A stretch of DNA of 64,000 bases from Streptomyces sp. DI166 (lineage in GTDB: Bacteria; Actinomycetota; Actinomycetes; Streptomycetales; Streptomycetaceae): NCBI RefSeq assembly GCF_900091315.1, contig NZ_FLSP01000007.1:1-64000 (forward strand), written 5' to 3'. Shown piece after piece: positions 16,940 through 25,566 of this stretch. The position numbers and the translations under genes are program-made. The notes under the pieces were generated by a model that did no database searches, was not told where the DNA came from, and saw only the letters and a list, made by a program, of their open reading frames with translations. Numbering within the stretch: position 1 is the stretch's first letter; each line of letters starts with the position of its first letter.

Positions 16940-17036
16940 TGGCGGGGTTACGGCCGGGCGATTCAGCGGGGTTGCGGCCGGGCGGCTCGGCGGGATACCG
17001 GCGGGGCGGCTCGGCGGGGTTACGGCCGGGGCGGGT
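16940..17036. repeat. Four imperfect 24-bp tandem repeats
   Basis: Four head-to-tail copies of a unit like CGGCGGGGTTACGGCCGGGC plus four bases (16940-16963, 16964-16987, 16988-17011, 17012-17036; the last has one extra G). They cover the end of ppm1 and the gap to fxsA. The ppm1 stop codon lies inside the last copy. Confidence 0.85.
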
Positions 17037-17835
17037 CGGCGGGCTTCTTCCCCCGCCCGAGGAGCTTGCCCGCCCTCTCCTGCGCGCCCCAGGTGGTGAC
17101 CCGCCACAGCGCCTCGACGAGGATGTCGCGGCTCATCTTGGAGTCGCCCAGCTCGCGCTCGACGAAGGTGATGGGCACCTCGACCACGTGGTAGCCGGCC
17201 TTGACCGCGCGGCGGGCCAGGTCGACCTGGAAGCAGTAGCCCTGCGAGGCCACGTCGTCGAGGCCGAGGCCCTCCAGGGTCTCGCGGCGGAAGGCGCGGT
17301 AGCCGCCGGTGATGTCGCGCAGCGGCAGGTCCAGGGCCACCCGGGAGTACAGGCTGCCGCCGCGGGAGATGAACTCACGGCTCCTGGGCCAGTTCACCAC
17401 CCGGCCGCCGGGCACCCAGCGCGAGCCGAGCACCAGGTCGGCGCTCTTGAGGGCGGTGAGCAGCCGGGGCAGTTCCTCGGGGCGGTGGGAGCCGTCGGCG
17501 TCCATCTCGACCAGGACGCCGTAGCCGTGCTCCAGGCCCCAGCGGAAGCCCGCGAGGTAGGCGGCGCCGAGGCCCTCCTTGCCCTTGCGGTGCAGCACCT
17601 GGACGTGATCGTCCTCGGCGGCCAGTTCGTCGGCGAGCTTGCCGGTGCCGTCGGGGCTGTTGTCGTCGGCCACCAGGATGTGCGCCTCGGGCACCGCCGT
17701 GCGCACCCGGCCGACGATCGCCTTGATGTTCTCCGCCTCGTTGTAGGTCGGAATGATCACCAACGCCGTGCCGAGCGGGCCGAACCGCCTCCCCGAGGAC
17801 TCCGCCTCACGGATCCCGTCGCCGTCGTTGTTCAC
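17020..17835 (-). CDS. ppm1: Polyprenol monophosphomannose synthase
   Basis: A 271-aa GT2 glycosyltransferase that makes polyprenyl-phosphate-mannose, the donor for protein O-mannosylation in Streptomyces. It has the GT2 opening VIIPTYNEAENI, the metal-binding DADGSH, VLGSRWVPGG, and the C-terminal FVERELGDSKMS. Start GTG 17835 has AAGGGG upstream. No membrane segment is present, so unlike the fused mycobacterial form this is the soluble catalytic domain; a separate Lnt-like partner would be needed and is not in the window. The stop codon lies in a tandem repeat, so the extreme C-terminus may vary among strains. Confidence 0.95.
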   Translation of the reverse strand: MNNDGDGIREAESSGRRFGPLGTALVIIPTYNEAENIKAIVGRVRTAVPEAHILVADDNSPDGTGKLADELAAEDDHVQVLHRKGKEGLGAAYLAGFRWGLEHGYGVLVEMDADGSHRPEELPRLLTALKSADLVLGSRWVPGGRVVNWPRSREFISRGGSLYSRVALDLPLRDITGGYRAFRRETLEGLGLDDVASQGYCFQVDLARRAVKAGYHVVEVPITFVERELGDSKMSRDILVEALWRVTTWGAQERAGKLLGRGKKPADPPRP

Positions 17836-17893
17836 TGCTGCCCCTTCGTGTGCGTCCGCAGATGCACCACCTTAGTGGTCTCGGCCTGCGATT

Positions 17894-17907
17894 ACGTGAC
17901 ATCACGT
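17894..17907. promoter_or_regulatory. Inverted repeat in the ppm1 upstream region
   Basis: ACGTGA-ca-TCACGT, about 60 bp before the ppm1 start. The symmetry and position suit a regulator site. Confidence 0.4.
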
Positions 17908-18342
17908 TCGTATGGTGGTGTCCATTGCACAAGAGCGGGGTAGTCATCTGCGTTTCGGATCATGCCCGCGCGCGGCGGATGGGGGCCCGGCACCCTTCGG
18001 GCCGACCTGGGGCCCGCTGGCTGCGGGTCGACCGAAAGCCGTTGTCTACTGAGCACCCGGGCCCCACCCGGGTCACACCTCCCCGACCGGCCGGAACGTT
18101 CCCTCGCCGTGGCGCGGGCGCTGAGCCTGGCTCCCTGGTGACGGTGCCCCGGTGCGGCACACCGTCCCTGACCCAGCGGCGTTTGCGACGAGTTCCCGGA
18201 CGTTGCCGGGTACCGGTTCGGGCGTCCGGTGGTGGACTCGCCGAACCTACCGGCCCCCTGCCGTCGACTGTCAACAGCCGTCTGACCTGCGTCTTTCCGG
18301 TCAATGCCCTGGTCAGCGGGGAGGATACGCAGGTCGCGCGAC

Positions 18343-18377
18343 GGGGTGGCGGCGCCGGATCGGCGGTACGCCACCCC
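18343..18377. terminator. Probable terminator behind the amidohydrolase gene
   Basis: GGGGTGGCG (18343-18351) pairs perfectly with CGCCACCCC (18369-18377) around a 17-base loop, seven bases after the stop codon. Confidence 0.6.
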
Positions 18378-18383
18378 GGGAGA

Positions 18384-19985
18384 TCACTCGCCCGGCCGTA
18401 CGAACACCGTCCGTCCGCCGACCACCGTGCGCAGACAGACCGGCAGGTCACGGCCGGGGGTGAGATCGGGCAGGCCGGGGGTGCCGGAGCGGGGGTCGGT
18501 GGACCAGCGGGCGACGCGGTCGTCGGGGGCCTGGACGACCAGTTCGTCGGTGCGCCACACGGCGTAGTCGGCGGGCGCGCCGGGCACCAGGACGCCCGCG
18601 TCGTCGCGCCCGGTCGCCCGCCAGCCGCCCCGGGTGTGCGCGGTGAACGCGGCCCGCACCGAGATCCGGTGCTCGGGGGTGCGGTGGAAGGCGGCGGCCC
18701 GGACCGTGCCCCAGGGGTCCAGCGGGGTCACCGGGCTGTCGGAGCCGAAGGCCAGCGGGACACCGGCCCGCAGCAGCGCCGCGAAGGGGTTGAGGGTGCG
18801 GGCCCGCTCGGCGCCCAGGCGGGCGGCGTACATGCCCTCCTCGCCGCCCCACAGGGCGTCGAAGGCGGGCTGGACGGAGGCGGTCAGGCCGAGTTCGGCG
18901 AAGGCGGCGATGGTCTCGGGGGTCAGCATCTCGACGTGCTCGACGCGGTGCCGGGCGGCGCGGACGCGGGCCAGGCCGACCTTCTCGGCGGCGGCGCGTA
19001 CGCCTTCGACGACGGCGGTCACAGCGGCGTCGCCGATGGCGTGGAAGCCCGCCTGGAGGCCCGCCTCGGTGCAGGCGGCGACGTGCTCGGCGACGGCGGC
19101 GGCGTCCAGGTAGGCGACGCCGGTGTGCCCGGCGTCGGCGTACGGGCGGTGCAGACAGGCGGTGTGCGAGCCGAGGGCGCCGTCGACGAAGAGGTCCCCC
19201 GCCGCGCCCACCGCGCCGAGCGCGCGTGCCTTGTCGACGTCGCGCTCGGCCCAGTAGCCGACCACCCGGGGGCCCGGCTCCTCGGCGGCGAGCCGGAGCA
19301 GACCGGTGAAGTCGTCCTCGGAGGAGATGTCCGGGCCCGCGCACTCGTGCAGGGTGCCGATGCCCAGGGAGGCGGCGTGGGCGAGGGCGGCGCGCTGGGC
19401 CTCGGCGCGCTGGGCGGGGGTGACGGCGCCGAGCGCGGCGGCCCGTACGGCGTGGTGGGCGTCGGCGGTGAGCGGGGCGTCGGGCGCGTCGAGGCCCGGG
19501 ACCAGGTCCAGCAGGGCCGTGCTGACGACCGCCGAGTGGACGTCGATGCGGGAGAGGTACAGGGGCCGTCCGCCGGTGGCCGCGTCCAGCTCGGCGCGGG
19601 CCGGGGGCCGTCCGCCGGGCCAGCGGGCGGCGTCCCAGCCGTGGCCGAGCAGAACCCTGTCGTGCGGGCGGGCGGCGGCGAAGTCCCGTACGAGGTCCAG
19701 GGCCGCCTCCAGGGTGGCGGCGGCGGACAGGTCGAGGCCGGTCAGGGCGAGGCCGGTGGCGGTGGTGTGCACATGGGCGTCGGTGAAGGCCGGGGTGACC
19801 AGGGCGCCGTCCAGGTCCACGACCTCGTCCACGCCGTCCGCGAAGGCGTCCGCGGCGCCCTCGGAGCCGACCCAGGCGACCTGGCCCCGCTCGACGACCA
19901 TCGCGGTGGCGAACGGGTCGGCGGGGCTGTGGACCTCTCCGCGGCGGAGCAGGACGGTGGTGGACTCGGCGGTGCGCTCACTCAT
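18384..19985 (-). CDS. YtcJ-like amidohydrolase (amidohydrolase_3 family)
   Basis: A 533-aa metal-dependent hydrolase. The N-terminal HxH metal motif is in TPAFTDAHVHTTATG (about residue 70), further ligands are in ALGSHTACLH and FHAIGDAAV, and the last Asp is in LAFGSDSPVTPLDPWGT. The protein has no signal peptide. Members of this family cleave amide or ester bonds of various small molecules; the natural substrate is unknown. It starts 48 bp after the Lrp-type regulator gene on the same strand, so the pair may be co-transcribed. Confidence 0.9.
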   Translation of the reverse strand: MSERTAESTTVLLRRGEVHSPADPFATAMVVERGQVAWVGSEGAADAFADGVDEVVDLDGALVTPAFTDAHVHTTATGLALTGLDLSAAATLEAALDLVRDFAAARPHDRVLLGHGWDAARWPGGRPPARAELDAATGGRPLYLSRIDVHSAVVSTALLDLVPGLDAPDAPLTADAHHAVRAAALGAVTPAQRAEAQRAALAHAASLGIGTLHECAGPDISSEDDFTGLLRLAAEEPGPRVVGYWAERDVDKARALGAVGAAGDLFVDGALGSHTACLHRPYADAGHTGVAYLDAAAVAEHVAACTEAGLQAGFHAIGDAAVTAVVEGVRAAAEKVGLARVRAARHRVEHVEMLTPETIAAFAELGLTASVQPAFDALWGGEEGMYAARLGAERARTLNPFAALLRAGVPLAFGSDSPVTPLDPWGTVRAAAFHRTPEHRISVRAAFTAHTRGGWRATGRDDAGVLVPGAPADYAVWRTDELVVQAPDDRVARWSTDPRSGTPGLPDLTPGRDLPVCLRTVVGGRTVFVRPGE

Positions 19986-20033
19986 GGGGAACAGTCTCGC
20001 GCCTGTCCGGGGCCGTCCTGCGCGCGGGTCGGC

Positions 20034-20474
20034 TCAGATACGCGGCGGGCGTGCCTCGTAGGGCGTGGAGAGGACCACCGTCGTACGGGTGGAGACGCCG
20101 GCCAACGAGCGCAGCCGGGCCAGGAGTTCCTCCAGTTCGTGCGGGGTCGACACGCGCACCTTGAGGATGTAGTTCTCGTCGCCCGCGACGCTGTGGCACG
20201 CCTCGATCTCCGGCACCCCGGCGAGCCGCTCCGCGATGTCGTCGGGCGCGCTGGGGTCGAACGGTTTCACCGAGATGAAGGCGGTCATGGGCAGCCCGAC
20301 CGCCTCGGGGTCCACGACCGCGCGGTAGCCGCGGATGACGCCTCGCTGTTCGAGCCGTCGCACCCGCTGGTGCACGGCGGACGTGGACAGGCCCGTGGCC
20401 TTGCCCAGGTCGGTGTAGCTCATTCGCCCGTCCTTGACGAGCAGCTGCACGATCTGTCGATCCAGCTCCTCCAT
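20034..20474 (-). CDS. Lrp/AsnC family regulator
   Basis: A 146-aa regulator with an N-terminal helix-turn-helix (YTDLGKATGLSTSAVHQRVR, residues about 19-38) and a C-terminal RAM/AsnC ligand-binding domain (residues about 65-135, with ACHSVAGDENYILKVRV). I chose ATG 20474 (MEELDRQIVQLL), the usual start for this family; a longer frame to 20627 reads like untranslated DNA. TAGGTT eight bases before the ATG suggests a leaderless message. It is divergent from the small zinc-ribbon-like gene and precedes the amidohydrolase. Confidence 0.92.
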   Translation of the reverse strand: MEELDRQIVQLLVKDGRMSYTDLGKATGLSTSAVHQRVRRLEQRGVIRGYRAVVDPEAVGLPMTAFISVKPFDPSAPDDIAERLAGVPEIEACHSVAGDENYILKVRVSTPHELEELLARLRSLAGVSTRTTVVLSTPYEARPPRI

Positions 20475-20742
20475 GGCGCTAGAACCTACAGTGCCTCTGA
20501 CCTCACGGGACACCTCGGCGGCCCAGGTCATACCCGGTTCGTGATCTGCGGGCGCCGGGCCGGCGAGCCGGCCGGGGGACAAACCGGCCGCCGCGGGCAC
20601 CTGCGGGCGGCATGTGACGAACGCCACAGGCGTGGAACCGGCTCCGTGATGTTCTCGTGATTACCGCCGAGACGGGGCGGGAAGTGCTTGCTGTGGTCGA
20701 GGCCGCAGTGCCTGAACGGCCCAGCCCGAGGGGGAGAATCCC

Positions 20743-21186
20743 ATGCAGAGTCTGAAGCGCCCCGGTCGTACCGCGGCAAAGCGTTCCAAGCCGGTTGTCG
20801 AGCCCGAGCCGGAGGGCGTCGAACCCGTCGCGTCCGACCTCGCGGACGAGGATTTCGACGCGTACGACACCTTCGAGATGTACCGGGTGATCTGCCCGGA
20901 CTGCGCGCAGCCCATCGCACTGCTGGCGGACGAGGAGGTCCTGCCGGAGCACGCGCTGTGCGCCTCGCCGTGGAACCCGTTCGGCCTGACGGTGTGCGCC
21001 GGCACCGGCCGCCGCGCCAGTGAGGCCCGTTCCGCGGACGAGTCGGCCGAACCCCAGGAGCAGGACACCGCCCTTCTGTTGACGCTCCCGCAGGGCCTCG
21101 ACTGGCGGATGCAGCCCTTCTCGCACGTCGGCGGCCCGGGATCACGCCCGATGCGCGTGCCGACGATGCGACGCCACGCCGCCTGA
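20743..21186 (+). CDS. Conserved hypothetical protein with CPDC motif
   Basis: A 147-aa protein of unknown function. The N-terminus is basic, then acidic (DLADEDFDAYDTFEMYRV), followed by ICPDCAQPIALLADEE and a further pair of cysteines (ALCASPWNPFG, TVCAGTG) that could bind one metal ion. No membrane segment. The start ATG has GGGGGAG upstream. It stands alone and ends at a clear hairpin terminator. It reads like a Streptomyces-conserved protein, but I cannot name a role. Confidence 0.8.
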   Translation: MQSLKRPGRTAAKRSKPVVEPEPEGVEPVASDLADEDFDAYDTFEMYRVICPDCAQPIALLADEEVLPEHALCASPWNPFGLTVCAGTGRRASEARSADESAEPQEQDTALLLTLPQGLDWRMQPFSHVGGPGSRPMRVPTMRRHAA

Positions 21187-21237
21187 GCGGTCCTGGCGCC
21201 GAGCACGCGGCCCGAGAGAGCGCCGAGAAAGCCGAAA

Positions 21238-21276
21238 GACCCGCACCACCGCCGTCAGGCTGCCGTGGTGCGGGTC
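21238..21276. terminator. Terminator after the CPDC-motif gene
   Basis: GACCCGCACCAC (21238-21249) pairs perfectly with GTGGTGCGGGTC (21265-21276); loop of 15 bases. Confidence 0.85.
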
Positions 21277-21377
21277 CGGTGAGGTGGGGGGCCTGCCGGC
21301 CCGCGGGGGTCAACGGCGAACGCACGCCCGATTCAACCGAGAGGTGACCTGCCCGGTCGCCCCCGCGTTGCCCTGGT

Positions 21378-21626
21378 ATGACCCCCACCTATTCCACGAC
21401 CGGGCGTCAGCTCCGCATCTTCGTGCCGCCACCCGCAGAATCGCTTCCGCCGGCGCCGCCGCTCCACCCCGACCCGCCGATCTACCGGGATCTGATGCGT
21501 GCGTGGGCGGACCGGGGCCGCACGCTTCCGGGCCACCACGACCCGGAGTGGGTCAGGCTGGCGGCGCCGACGGTGCGGCCCGGTGCGTTCAGCGCCCCTC
21601 GGGACCCGCGAGGTGACGGGCGATGA
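21378..21626 (+). CDS. Small hypothetical protein
   Basis: An 82-aa frame starting at ATG 21378. The protein is Pro- and Arg-rich (RIFVPPPAESLPPAPPLHPD) and then has a more ordered segment, YRDLMRAWADRGRTLPGHHD, that looks like a real helix. The third-position GC bias and the codon use are gene-like, but there is no good ribosome site, so it may be leaderless or not translated. Its last 38 bp overlap the end of the convergent acyl-CoA dehydrogenase gene. Confidence 0.55.
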   Translation: MTPTYSTTGRQLRIFVPPPAESLPPAPPLHPDPPIYRDLMRAWADRGRTLPGHHDPEWVRLAAPTVRPGAFSAPRDPRGDGR

Positions 21627-22761
21627 CCATGCGCTGGATCTGATTGGTGCCCTCGACGATCTGGAGCACCTTGGCCTCGCGCATATAGCGCTCGGCCGGG
21701 AAGTCGGCGGTGTAGCCGTAGCCGCCGAGGATCTGCACGGCGTCCGTGGCCACCTTCATCGCGGTGTCGGTGCAGTGCAGCTTGGCCATGGCGGCCTGCT
21801 TGGCGAACGGCCGCCCCGCGTCCCTCAGCCGCGCCGCCGCCAGGTACAGCGCGCGGCCCGCCTCGATCTGGGTCGCCATGTCGGCGAGCATGAACCGCAG
21901 GCCCTGGAAGTCGGAGATCGGCCGCCCGAACTGCCTGCGCCCCCGCGCGTAGGTCACGGCCTCGTCCAGCGCCGCCTGGGCCACGCCTATGGCGCAGGCC
22001 GCGATGCCGAGGCGCCCGGAGTCCAGCGCGGACAGGGCGATGGCGAAGCCCTGGCCCTCCTCGCCCAGGCGCCGGTCGTCGGAGACGCGGACGCCGTCGA
22101 AGTGGACCTGGGCGGTCGGGGAGCCCTTCATGCCCATCTTCTTCTCGGGCGCCGCCGCGCTCAGCCCCTCGGCGTCGCCGGGCACCAGGAAGGCGGTGAT
22201 CCCGCGCGGGCCCTCCTCGCCGGTGCGGGCCATGACCGTATAGAAGTCGGCGATGCCGCCATGGGTGATCCAGGCCTTCGTGCCGGTGATCACCCAGTCG
22301 TCGCCGTCGCGCACCGCCTTGGTGCGCAGGGAGGCGGCGTCGGAGCCGGAGGACGGCTCGGAGAGGCAGTAGGCACCCAGGAGTCCGCCGCCGAGCATCG
22401 CGGGCAGGTGCTCGACCTGCTGTTCCTTGGTGCCGTATGCGGCGAGGGCGTAGGAGGCCAGGGTGTGCACGCTGACTCCGAGGCCGACCGTGAGGCGGGC
22501 CGCCGCGAGCTCCTCAAGAACCTGGAGGTAGACCTCGTAGGGCTGCTCGCCGCCGCCGTACTCGGCGTCGTAGGGCAGTCCGAGCAGGCCGGACTCGGAC
22601 AGGAGGCGGAAGACCTCGCGCGGGAAGATCCCGGCGTCCTCCTCCTCGGCCGCCTTCGGGGCGATCTCGCGCTGGGCGATGTCGCGGACGAGCGAGATCA
22701 AGTCCCGGGCCTCGTCCGTGGGCAGTTGCCGGTCCACCGGCTGCGGGGCGCGGTCGGGCAT
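21589..22761 (-). CDS. Acyl-CoA dehydrogenase
   Basis: A 390-aa FAD enzyme of the CaiA family that oxidises acyl-CoA thioesters. Motifs: GAYCLSEPSSGSDAASLRTK (FAD-binding loop), WITHGG, GFAIALSALDSGRLGIAA, and the C-terminal DAVQILGGYGY with the catalytic Glu region RYMREAKVLQIVEGTNQIQR. The start at ATG 22761 (MPDRAPQP) has GGAGGAG upstream; a longer frame to 22836 is leader. The TetR-type gene lies behind it on the same strand and may control it. Substrate chain length cannot be read from sequence. Confidence 0.94.
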   Translation of the reverse strand: MPDRAPQPVDRQLPTDEARDLISLVRDIAQREIAPKAAEEEDAGIFPREVFRLLSESGLLGLPYDAEYGGGEQPYEVYLQVLEELAAARLTVGLGVSVHTLASYALAAYGTKEQQVEHLPAMLGGGLLGAYCLSEPSSGSDAASLRTKAVRDGDDWVITGTKAWITHGGIADFYTVMARTGEEGPRGITAFLVPGDAEGLSAAAPEKKMGMKGSPTAQVHFDGVRVSDDRRLGEEGQGFAIALSALDSGRLGIAACAIGVAQAALDEAVTYARGRRQFGRPISDFQGLRFMLADMATQIEAGRALYLAAARLRDAGRPFAKQAAMAKLHCTDTAMKVATDAVQILGGYGYTADFPAERYMREAKVLQIVEGTNQIQRMVIARHLAGPEGR

Positions 22762-23009
22762 GGCGACGCTCTCCTCCCTTTTCGGGCGCATCGGCGGACG
22801 TGCGCCTTGGGTGGGGCGGCTCCGCCGGGGTCTCACTTGGTGCGGGCCGAGGCTCGCACTCCCGGGTCACGGAAGCTGCTGACCAGCGGCTGCGCGCTGT
22901 GAGTATGCCCGATCGGAGGCACCCAGTCACCAGTTAACGACCGCTTACTCCAAGAAAGCTGGAGCCGACGGAAATGGTCCGGACCAATGATCCGTCCCCA
23001 GGGGGCGTG

Positions 23010-23675
23010 TCACCGCTCGCGGCGGGCCGGGGCCGGCGCCGGATAGGAGGGGGCGAGCTCCTCGACGGCACGCAGCGCGCCGCCCAGCATCTTCACCAGC
23101 AGGTCGCGCATGGTGTCGCGGGAGAGTTCGGGACGGTCGATCCAGTCCAGGGCCGCGCCCTCGACGCTGCATACCCAGGCCAGCAGACCCATCCGGGCCA
23201 CCGGGTCGATGTCGGTACGGCCGTACGCGCCCTCGGCGATGGTCGTGATGATCGCCTCGCGCACCCCGTCCCGGATGCCGTGCACCTCGGTGTCGAAGCC
23301 GACGCCGCCGCTGACGATGGTGCGGTAGGCGGCCTGGTTGGCCTCGGCGTAGCGCAGATAGCTGTCGATCGTGCGGTGGACCCGCTCCACCGGGGGCAGC
23401 TCGACACCGCTCGCCGCGTAGGTGACCAGGTCGGCGACGGAGTCCTCGATGATCGCCAGGTAGTAGCCGCGCTTGGACTGGAAGTAGTAGTAGATCAGCC
23501 CCTTGGCGACATGGGCGTGGCGCGCGATGTCGTCCATGGAGAGCGCGTCGTAGGAGGTGTCGGCGAACAACCTCCGCCCGATGGCGATGAGTTCGGCGCG
23601 CCGGGCCGCCGATCGCTCGGTGCCGCGAGGCCGGGGCCGGGGCCTGACGACCGCAACGTGCTGCTGACTGTTCAA
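23010..23675 (-). CDS. TetR family regulator
   Basis: A 221-aa regulator with the TetR helix-turn-helix at residues about 40-70 (SMDDIARHAHVAKGLIYYYF) and a helical ligand domain. The only usable start is TTG 23675 with a weak AGG upstream. It is on the same strand as and upstream of the acyl-CoA dehydrogenase, which suggests control of fatty-acid or related CoA-ester catabolism. An inverted repeat 45-65 bp before the start is a candidate autoregulatory site. Confidence 0.88.
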   Translation of the reverse strand: MNSQQHVAVVRPRPRPRGTERSAARRAELIAIGRRLFADTSYDALSMDDIARHAHVAKGLIYYYFQSKRGYYLAIIEDSVADLVTYAASGVELPPVERVHRTIDSYLRYAEANQAAYRTIVSGGVGFDTEVHGIRDGVREAIITTIAEGAYGRTDIDPVARMGLLAWVCSVEGAALDWIDRPELSRDTMRDLLVKMLGGALRAVEELAPSYPAPAPARRER

Positions 23676-23718
23676 TGTCGACCCTGGTCTTCATACGAGC
23701 GGCGGGACATCCGCAGTA

Positions 23719-23740
23719 TGACAGGTTCGAATATGTGTCA
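23719..23740. promoter_or_regulatory. Possible TetR operator
   Basis: TGACA (23719-23723) and TGTCA (23736-23740) form an inverted repeat with a 12-bp AT-richer centre, in the presumed promoter of the TetR gene. Confidence 0.4.
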
Positions 23741-23766
23741 GGTCACATCGGTCGGGTCACAACGGG

Positions 23767-23907
23767 TCAGAGCAGGCCGAGTTGGGTCACGAGCATCGCG
23801 ACCACCACGACCAGGGTCCACCCCAGGACGTGTTCGAGGATCTTCGGGCCGTTCTCCTGCGGTCCGCCGGTGCGGACCCGGCCGGCCGCGGCTGCGTTCG
23901 TGCTCAT
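23767..23907 (-). CDS. 46-aa single-span membrane protein
   Basis: A tiny protein from ATG 23907 with AAGGTGG upstream. The polar N-terminus (MSTNAAAAGRVRTGG) is followed by one membrane helix at the C-terminus, LGWTLVVVVAMLVTQLGLL. The good ribosome site, clean hydrophobic helix and separate position between the TetR gene and a terminator support a real gene. Function unknown; the orientation is probably N-in. Confidence 0.68.
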   Translation of the reverse strand: MSTNAAAAGRVRTGGPQENGPKILEHVLGWTLVVVVAMLVTQLGLL

Positions 23908-23961
23908 CCGCCCACCTTGCCACCGGCCGGGGCTTTTGCGACCGAGAGCTTGGTCACAGGG

Positions 23962-23994
23962 GACGGCCCCCGGACCCGGGGTCCGGGGACCGTC
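23962..23994. terminator. Terminator after the C39-like gene
   Basis: A 15-bp stem with one mismatch (23962-23976 with 23980-23994) and a 3-base loop, 13 bp after the stop codon. Confidence 0.8.
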
Positions 23995-24006
23995 GCCGCG
24001 CATCCG

Positions 24007-25371
24007 TCAGCGCACGCCCACCGAGGCCAGCGCGAGCCGCTGGCGCCCCGAGGGACGGGCCGGGAAGTACAGGTAGCAGACGCCTCCGGTGCCCGAGACG
24101 ACCTTGCCACTGGCGTTGTACCGCTTGGTGCGCAGCCAGATGTTCTCGAACTCCCGTCTGCGGTAGACCCGACGCACCGCGTCGTTGGTCGGCGAGGCCG
24201 GGTCGTTGGCGATGACGTCGCCGTCGGCGGTGAAGCCGATCACGGTCATCAGATGGCCCGAGGTGCCGTACCCCGCCCCGGTCAGCTCCTCCTTCAGGAA
24301 GGACTGGGACGTTATGGCCGGGATGCCGGCCGCGATCAGCCGCTCCAGCTCGGTCAGTGAGCCGAGCCGGGTGACCACGCCCTGCAGGCCGTCGAAGGTG
24401 GCCGCGTAGGCGGCGTTGAACGGCCAGTTGCCACAGCCGCCGTACTGGTAGTCGTAGGTGTACCGGGCCGCGTGGCACACCTGCGGGTCGGCGAACGTCG
24501 GGTCCACCCAGGCCAGTTGCTCCGGGGTGAGCCGGCCGCCCCAGTACTCGATGATCATCTGCGAGGAGGTGGGGCTGCACCAGGCCTCGCCGCCGTTGTC
24601 GTACTCGGGGTACTGGCCGACGTGGATCTCCTGCGAGTACCGGGGCACCGCGAGTTCCTGGGCGAGCCCGGGCGTGGTGGCGGGGACGGTGAAGCGGTCC
24701 GGGATGTCGGAGGCCATCGCGCCGAGCCGCCATACGACGGGCGACTTCTTCGTGCCGGGCTTGCGGTACAGGGTCAGCCGGAGCCGGTACGAGGTCAGGC
24801 GCAGGCCGGTCGCCGGGTCGTCGATGGCGAAGGTGTCGGTCCAGACCGTCGACCTGTCGTCGGTCTGGTCGTCGACGGAGGTCCGCTTGATGTCCCCGTC
24901 CCCGGCGGCCCAGCGCCCCATCACGTACCAGGGGCTGTCGGTGCCGTCGGAGTAGGTGCCCTTCAGTTCGATCTGGATCCAGGTCCCGGCCGGGGTGTGC
25001 GCGTTCCACGAGGCGATGGCCTCGGTCGAGGGCACGGACAGCCGGTGGACCGGTGAGGTCCAGGTGGCGTACTCCCAGGTGGCGGTGGTGCCGGTGTGCG
25101 GGTCGGTGTAGTCGGCGAGGCCGATGGGGGAACCGATCATCACGCCGGGCCGGGAGCCCGCGACGGCGCGGGTGCCCCTGGCGCTGCCCGAGCGCCAGTC
25201 GGTGTACGTCGTCCAGGCGCGGTTGTCGATCGGGCGGGCCGGGTGCTTGCCGTGGCCGGGCGCCCCGGTGGGGGCGGCGGCGGCCGGGACCGCACCGGCG
25301 CCACCGGCCACGGCGGCGGCGACCGCGGCGGTCAGGACAGTTCTGCGGGACGGCTGTTCGGATCTGCTCAT
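24007..25371 (-). CDS. Secreted C39-like cysteine peptidase, Tat substrate
   Basis: A 454-aa exported protein. The N-terminus has a twin-arginine signal, PSRRTVLTAAVAAAVAGGA, with probable cleavage after AAAA near residue 33. The C-terminal part is a peptidase_C39_2-like domain: candidate catalytic Cys in EAWCSPTSSQM, His in GTSGHLMTVIGF and the following Asp/Asn in VIANDPASP. The middle (about residues 75-225) is beta-rich and may bind substrate. It is not next to a bacteriocin exporter, so a leader-peptidase role is unlikely; a cell-wall or extracellular role is more plausible. Confidence 0.85.
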   Translation of the reverse strand: MSRSEQPSRRTVLTAAVAAAVAGGAGAVPAAAAPTGAPGHGKHPARPIDNRAWTTYTDWRSGSARGTRAVAGSRPGVMIGSPIGLADYTDPHTGTTATWEYATWTSPVHRLSVPSTEAIASWNAHTPAGTWIQIELKGTYSDGTDSPWYVMGRWAAGDGDIKRTSVDDQTDDRSTVWTDTFAIDDPATGLRLTSYRLRLTLYRKPGTKKSPVVWRLGAMASDIPDRFTVPATTPGLAQELAVPRYSQEIHVGQYPEYDNGGEAWCSPTSSQMIIEYWGGRLTPEQLAWVDPTFADPQVCHAARYTYDYQYGGCGNWPFNAAYAATFDGLQGVVTRLGSLTELERLIAAGIPAITSQSFLKEELTGAGYGTSGHLMTVIGFTADGDVIANDPASPTNDAVRRVYRRREFENIWLRTKRYNASGKVVSGTGGVCYLYFPARPSGRQRLALASVGVR

Positions 25372-25566
25372 GGGCGGAATGACCCCCAGGTGTCCGAGTC
25401 GGGGCAGGTCCTATGGTGTGTGGGCCAACTATGGACGTACGGAAAGGCTCCTGCCAGCACTTCGGGGCATGCCACGGCAGGAACATTGGACTCGACCTCT
25501 GACATCACCCCGGGGCCGGATCACTAGACTCGGCACGCACCCGCTCCCCATCCCCCGGGACCCGTC

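Larger units (their letters stand above)
17836..18383. other. Long gene-free stretch before ppm1
   Basis: 548 bp with no convincing gene; the minus-strand frame at 17892-18374 has the composition of a GC shadow. It holds the ppm1 leader, an inverted repeat (17894-17907) and a weak hairpin behind the amidohydrolase gene. The middle part contains several GC-rich self-complementary patches such as CCCGGGCCCCACCCGGG near 18057. Confidence 0.55.

Noticed and set aside
16940-17036. Tandem repeats considered as a CRISPR array
   Set aside because: The units are head to tail without unique spacers, and no cas genes are near. The same holds for 40521-40619 and 40938-41330.
17850-20660. A 936-codon plus-strand frame antisense to the amidohydrolase and Lrp genes
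   Set aside because: Typical high-GC antisense frame, rich in Gly/Ala/Arg with no recognisable domain.
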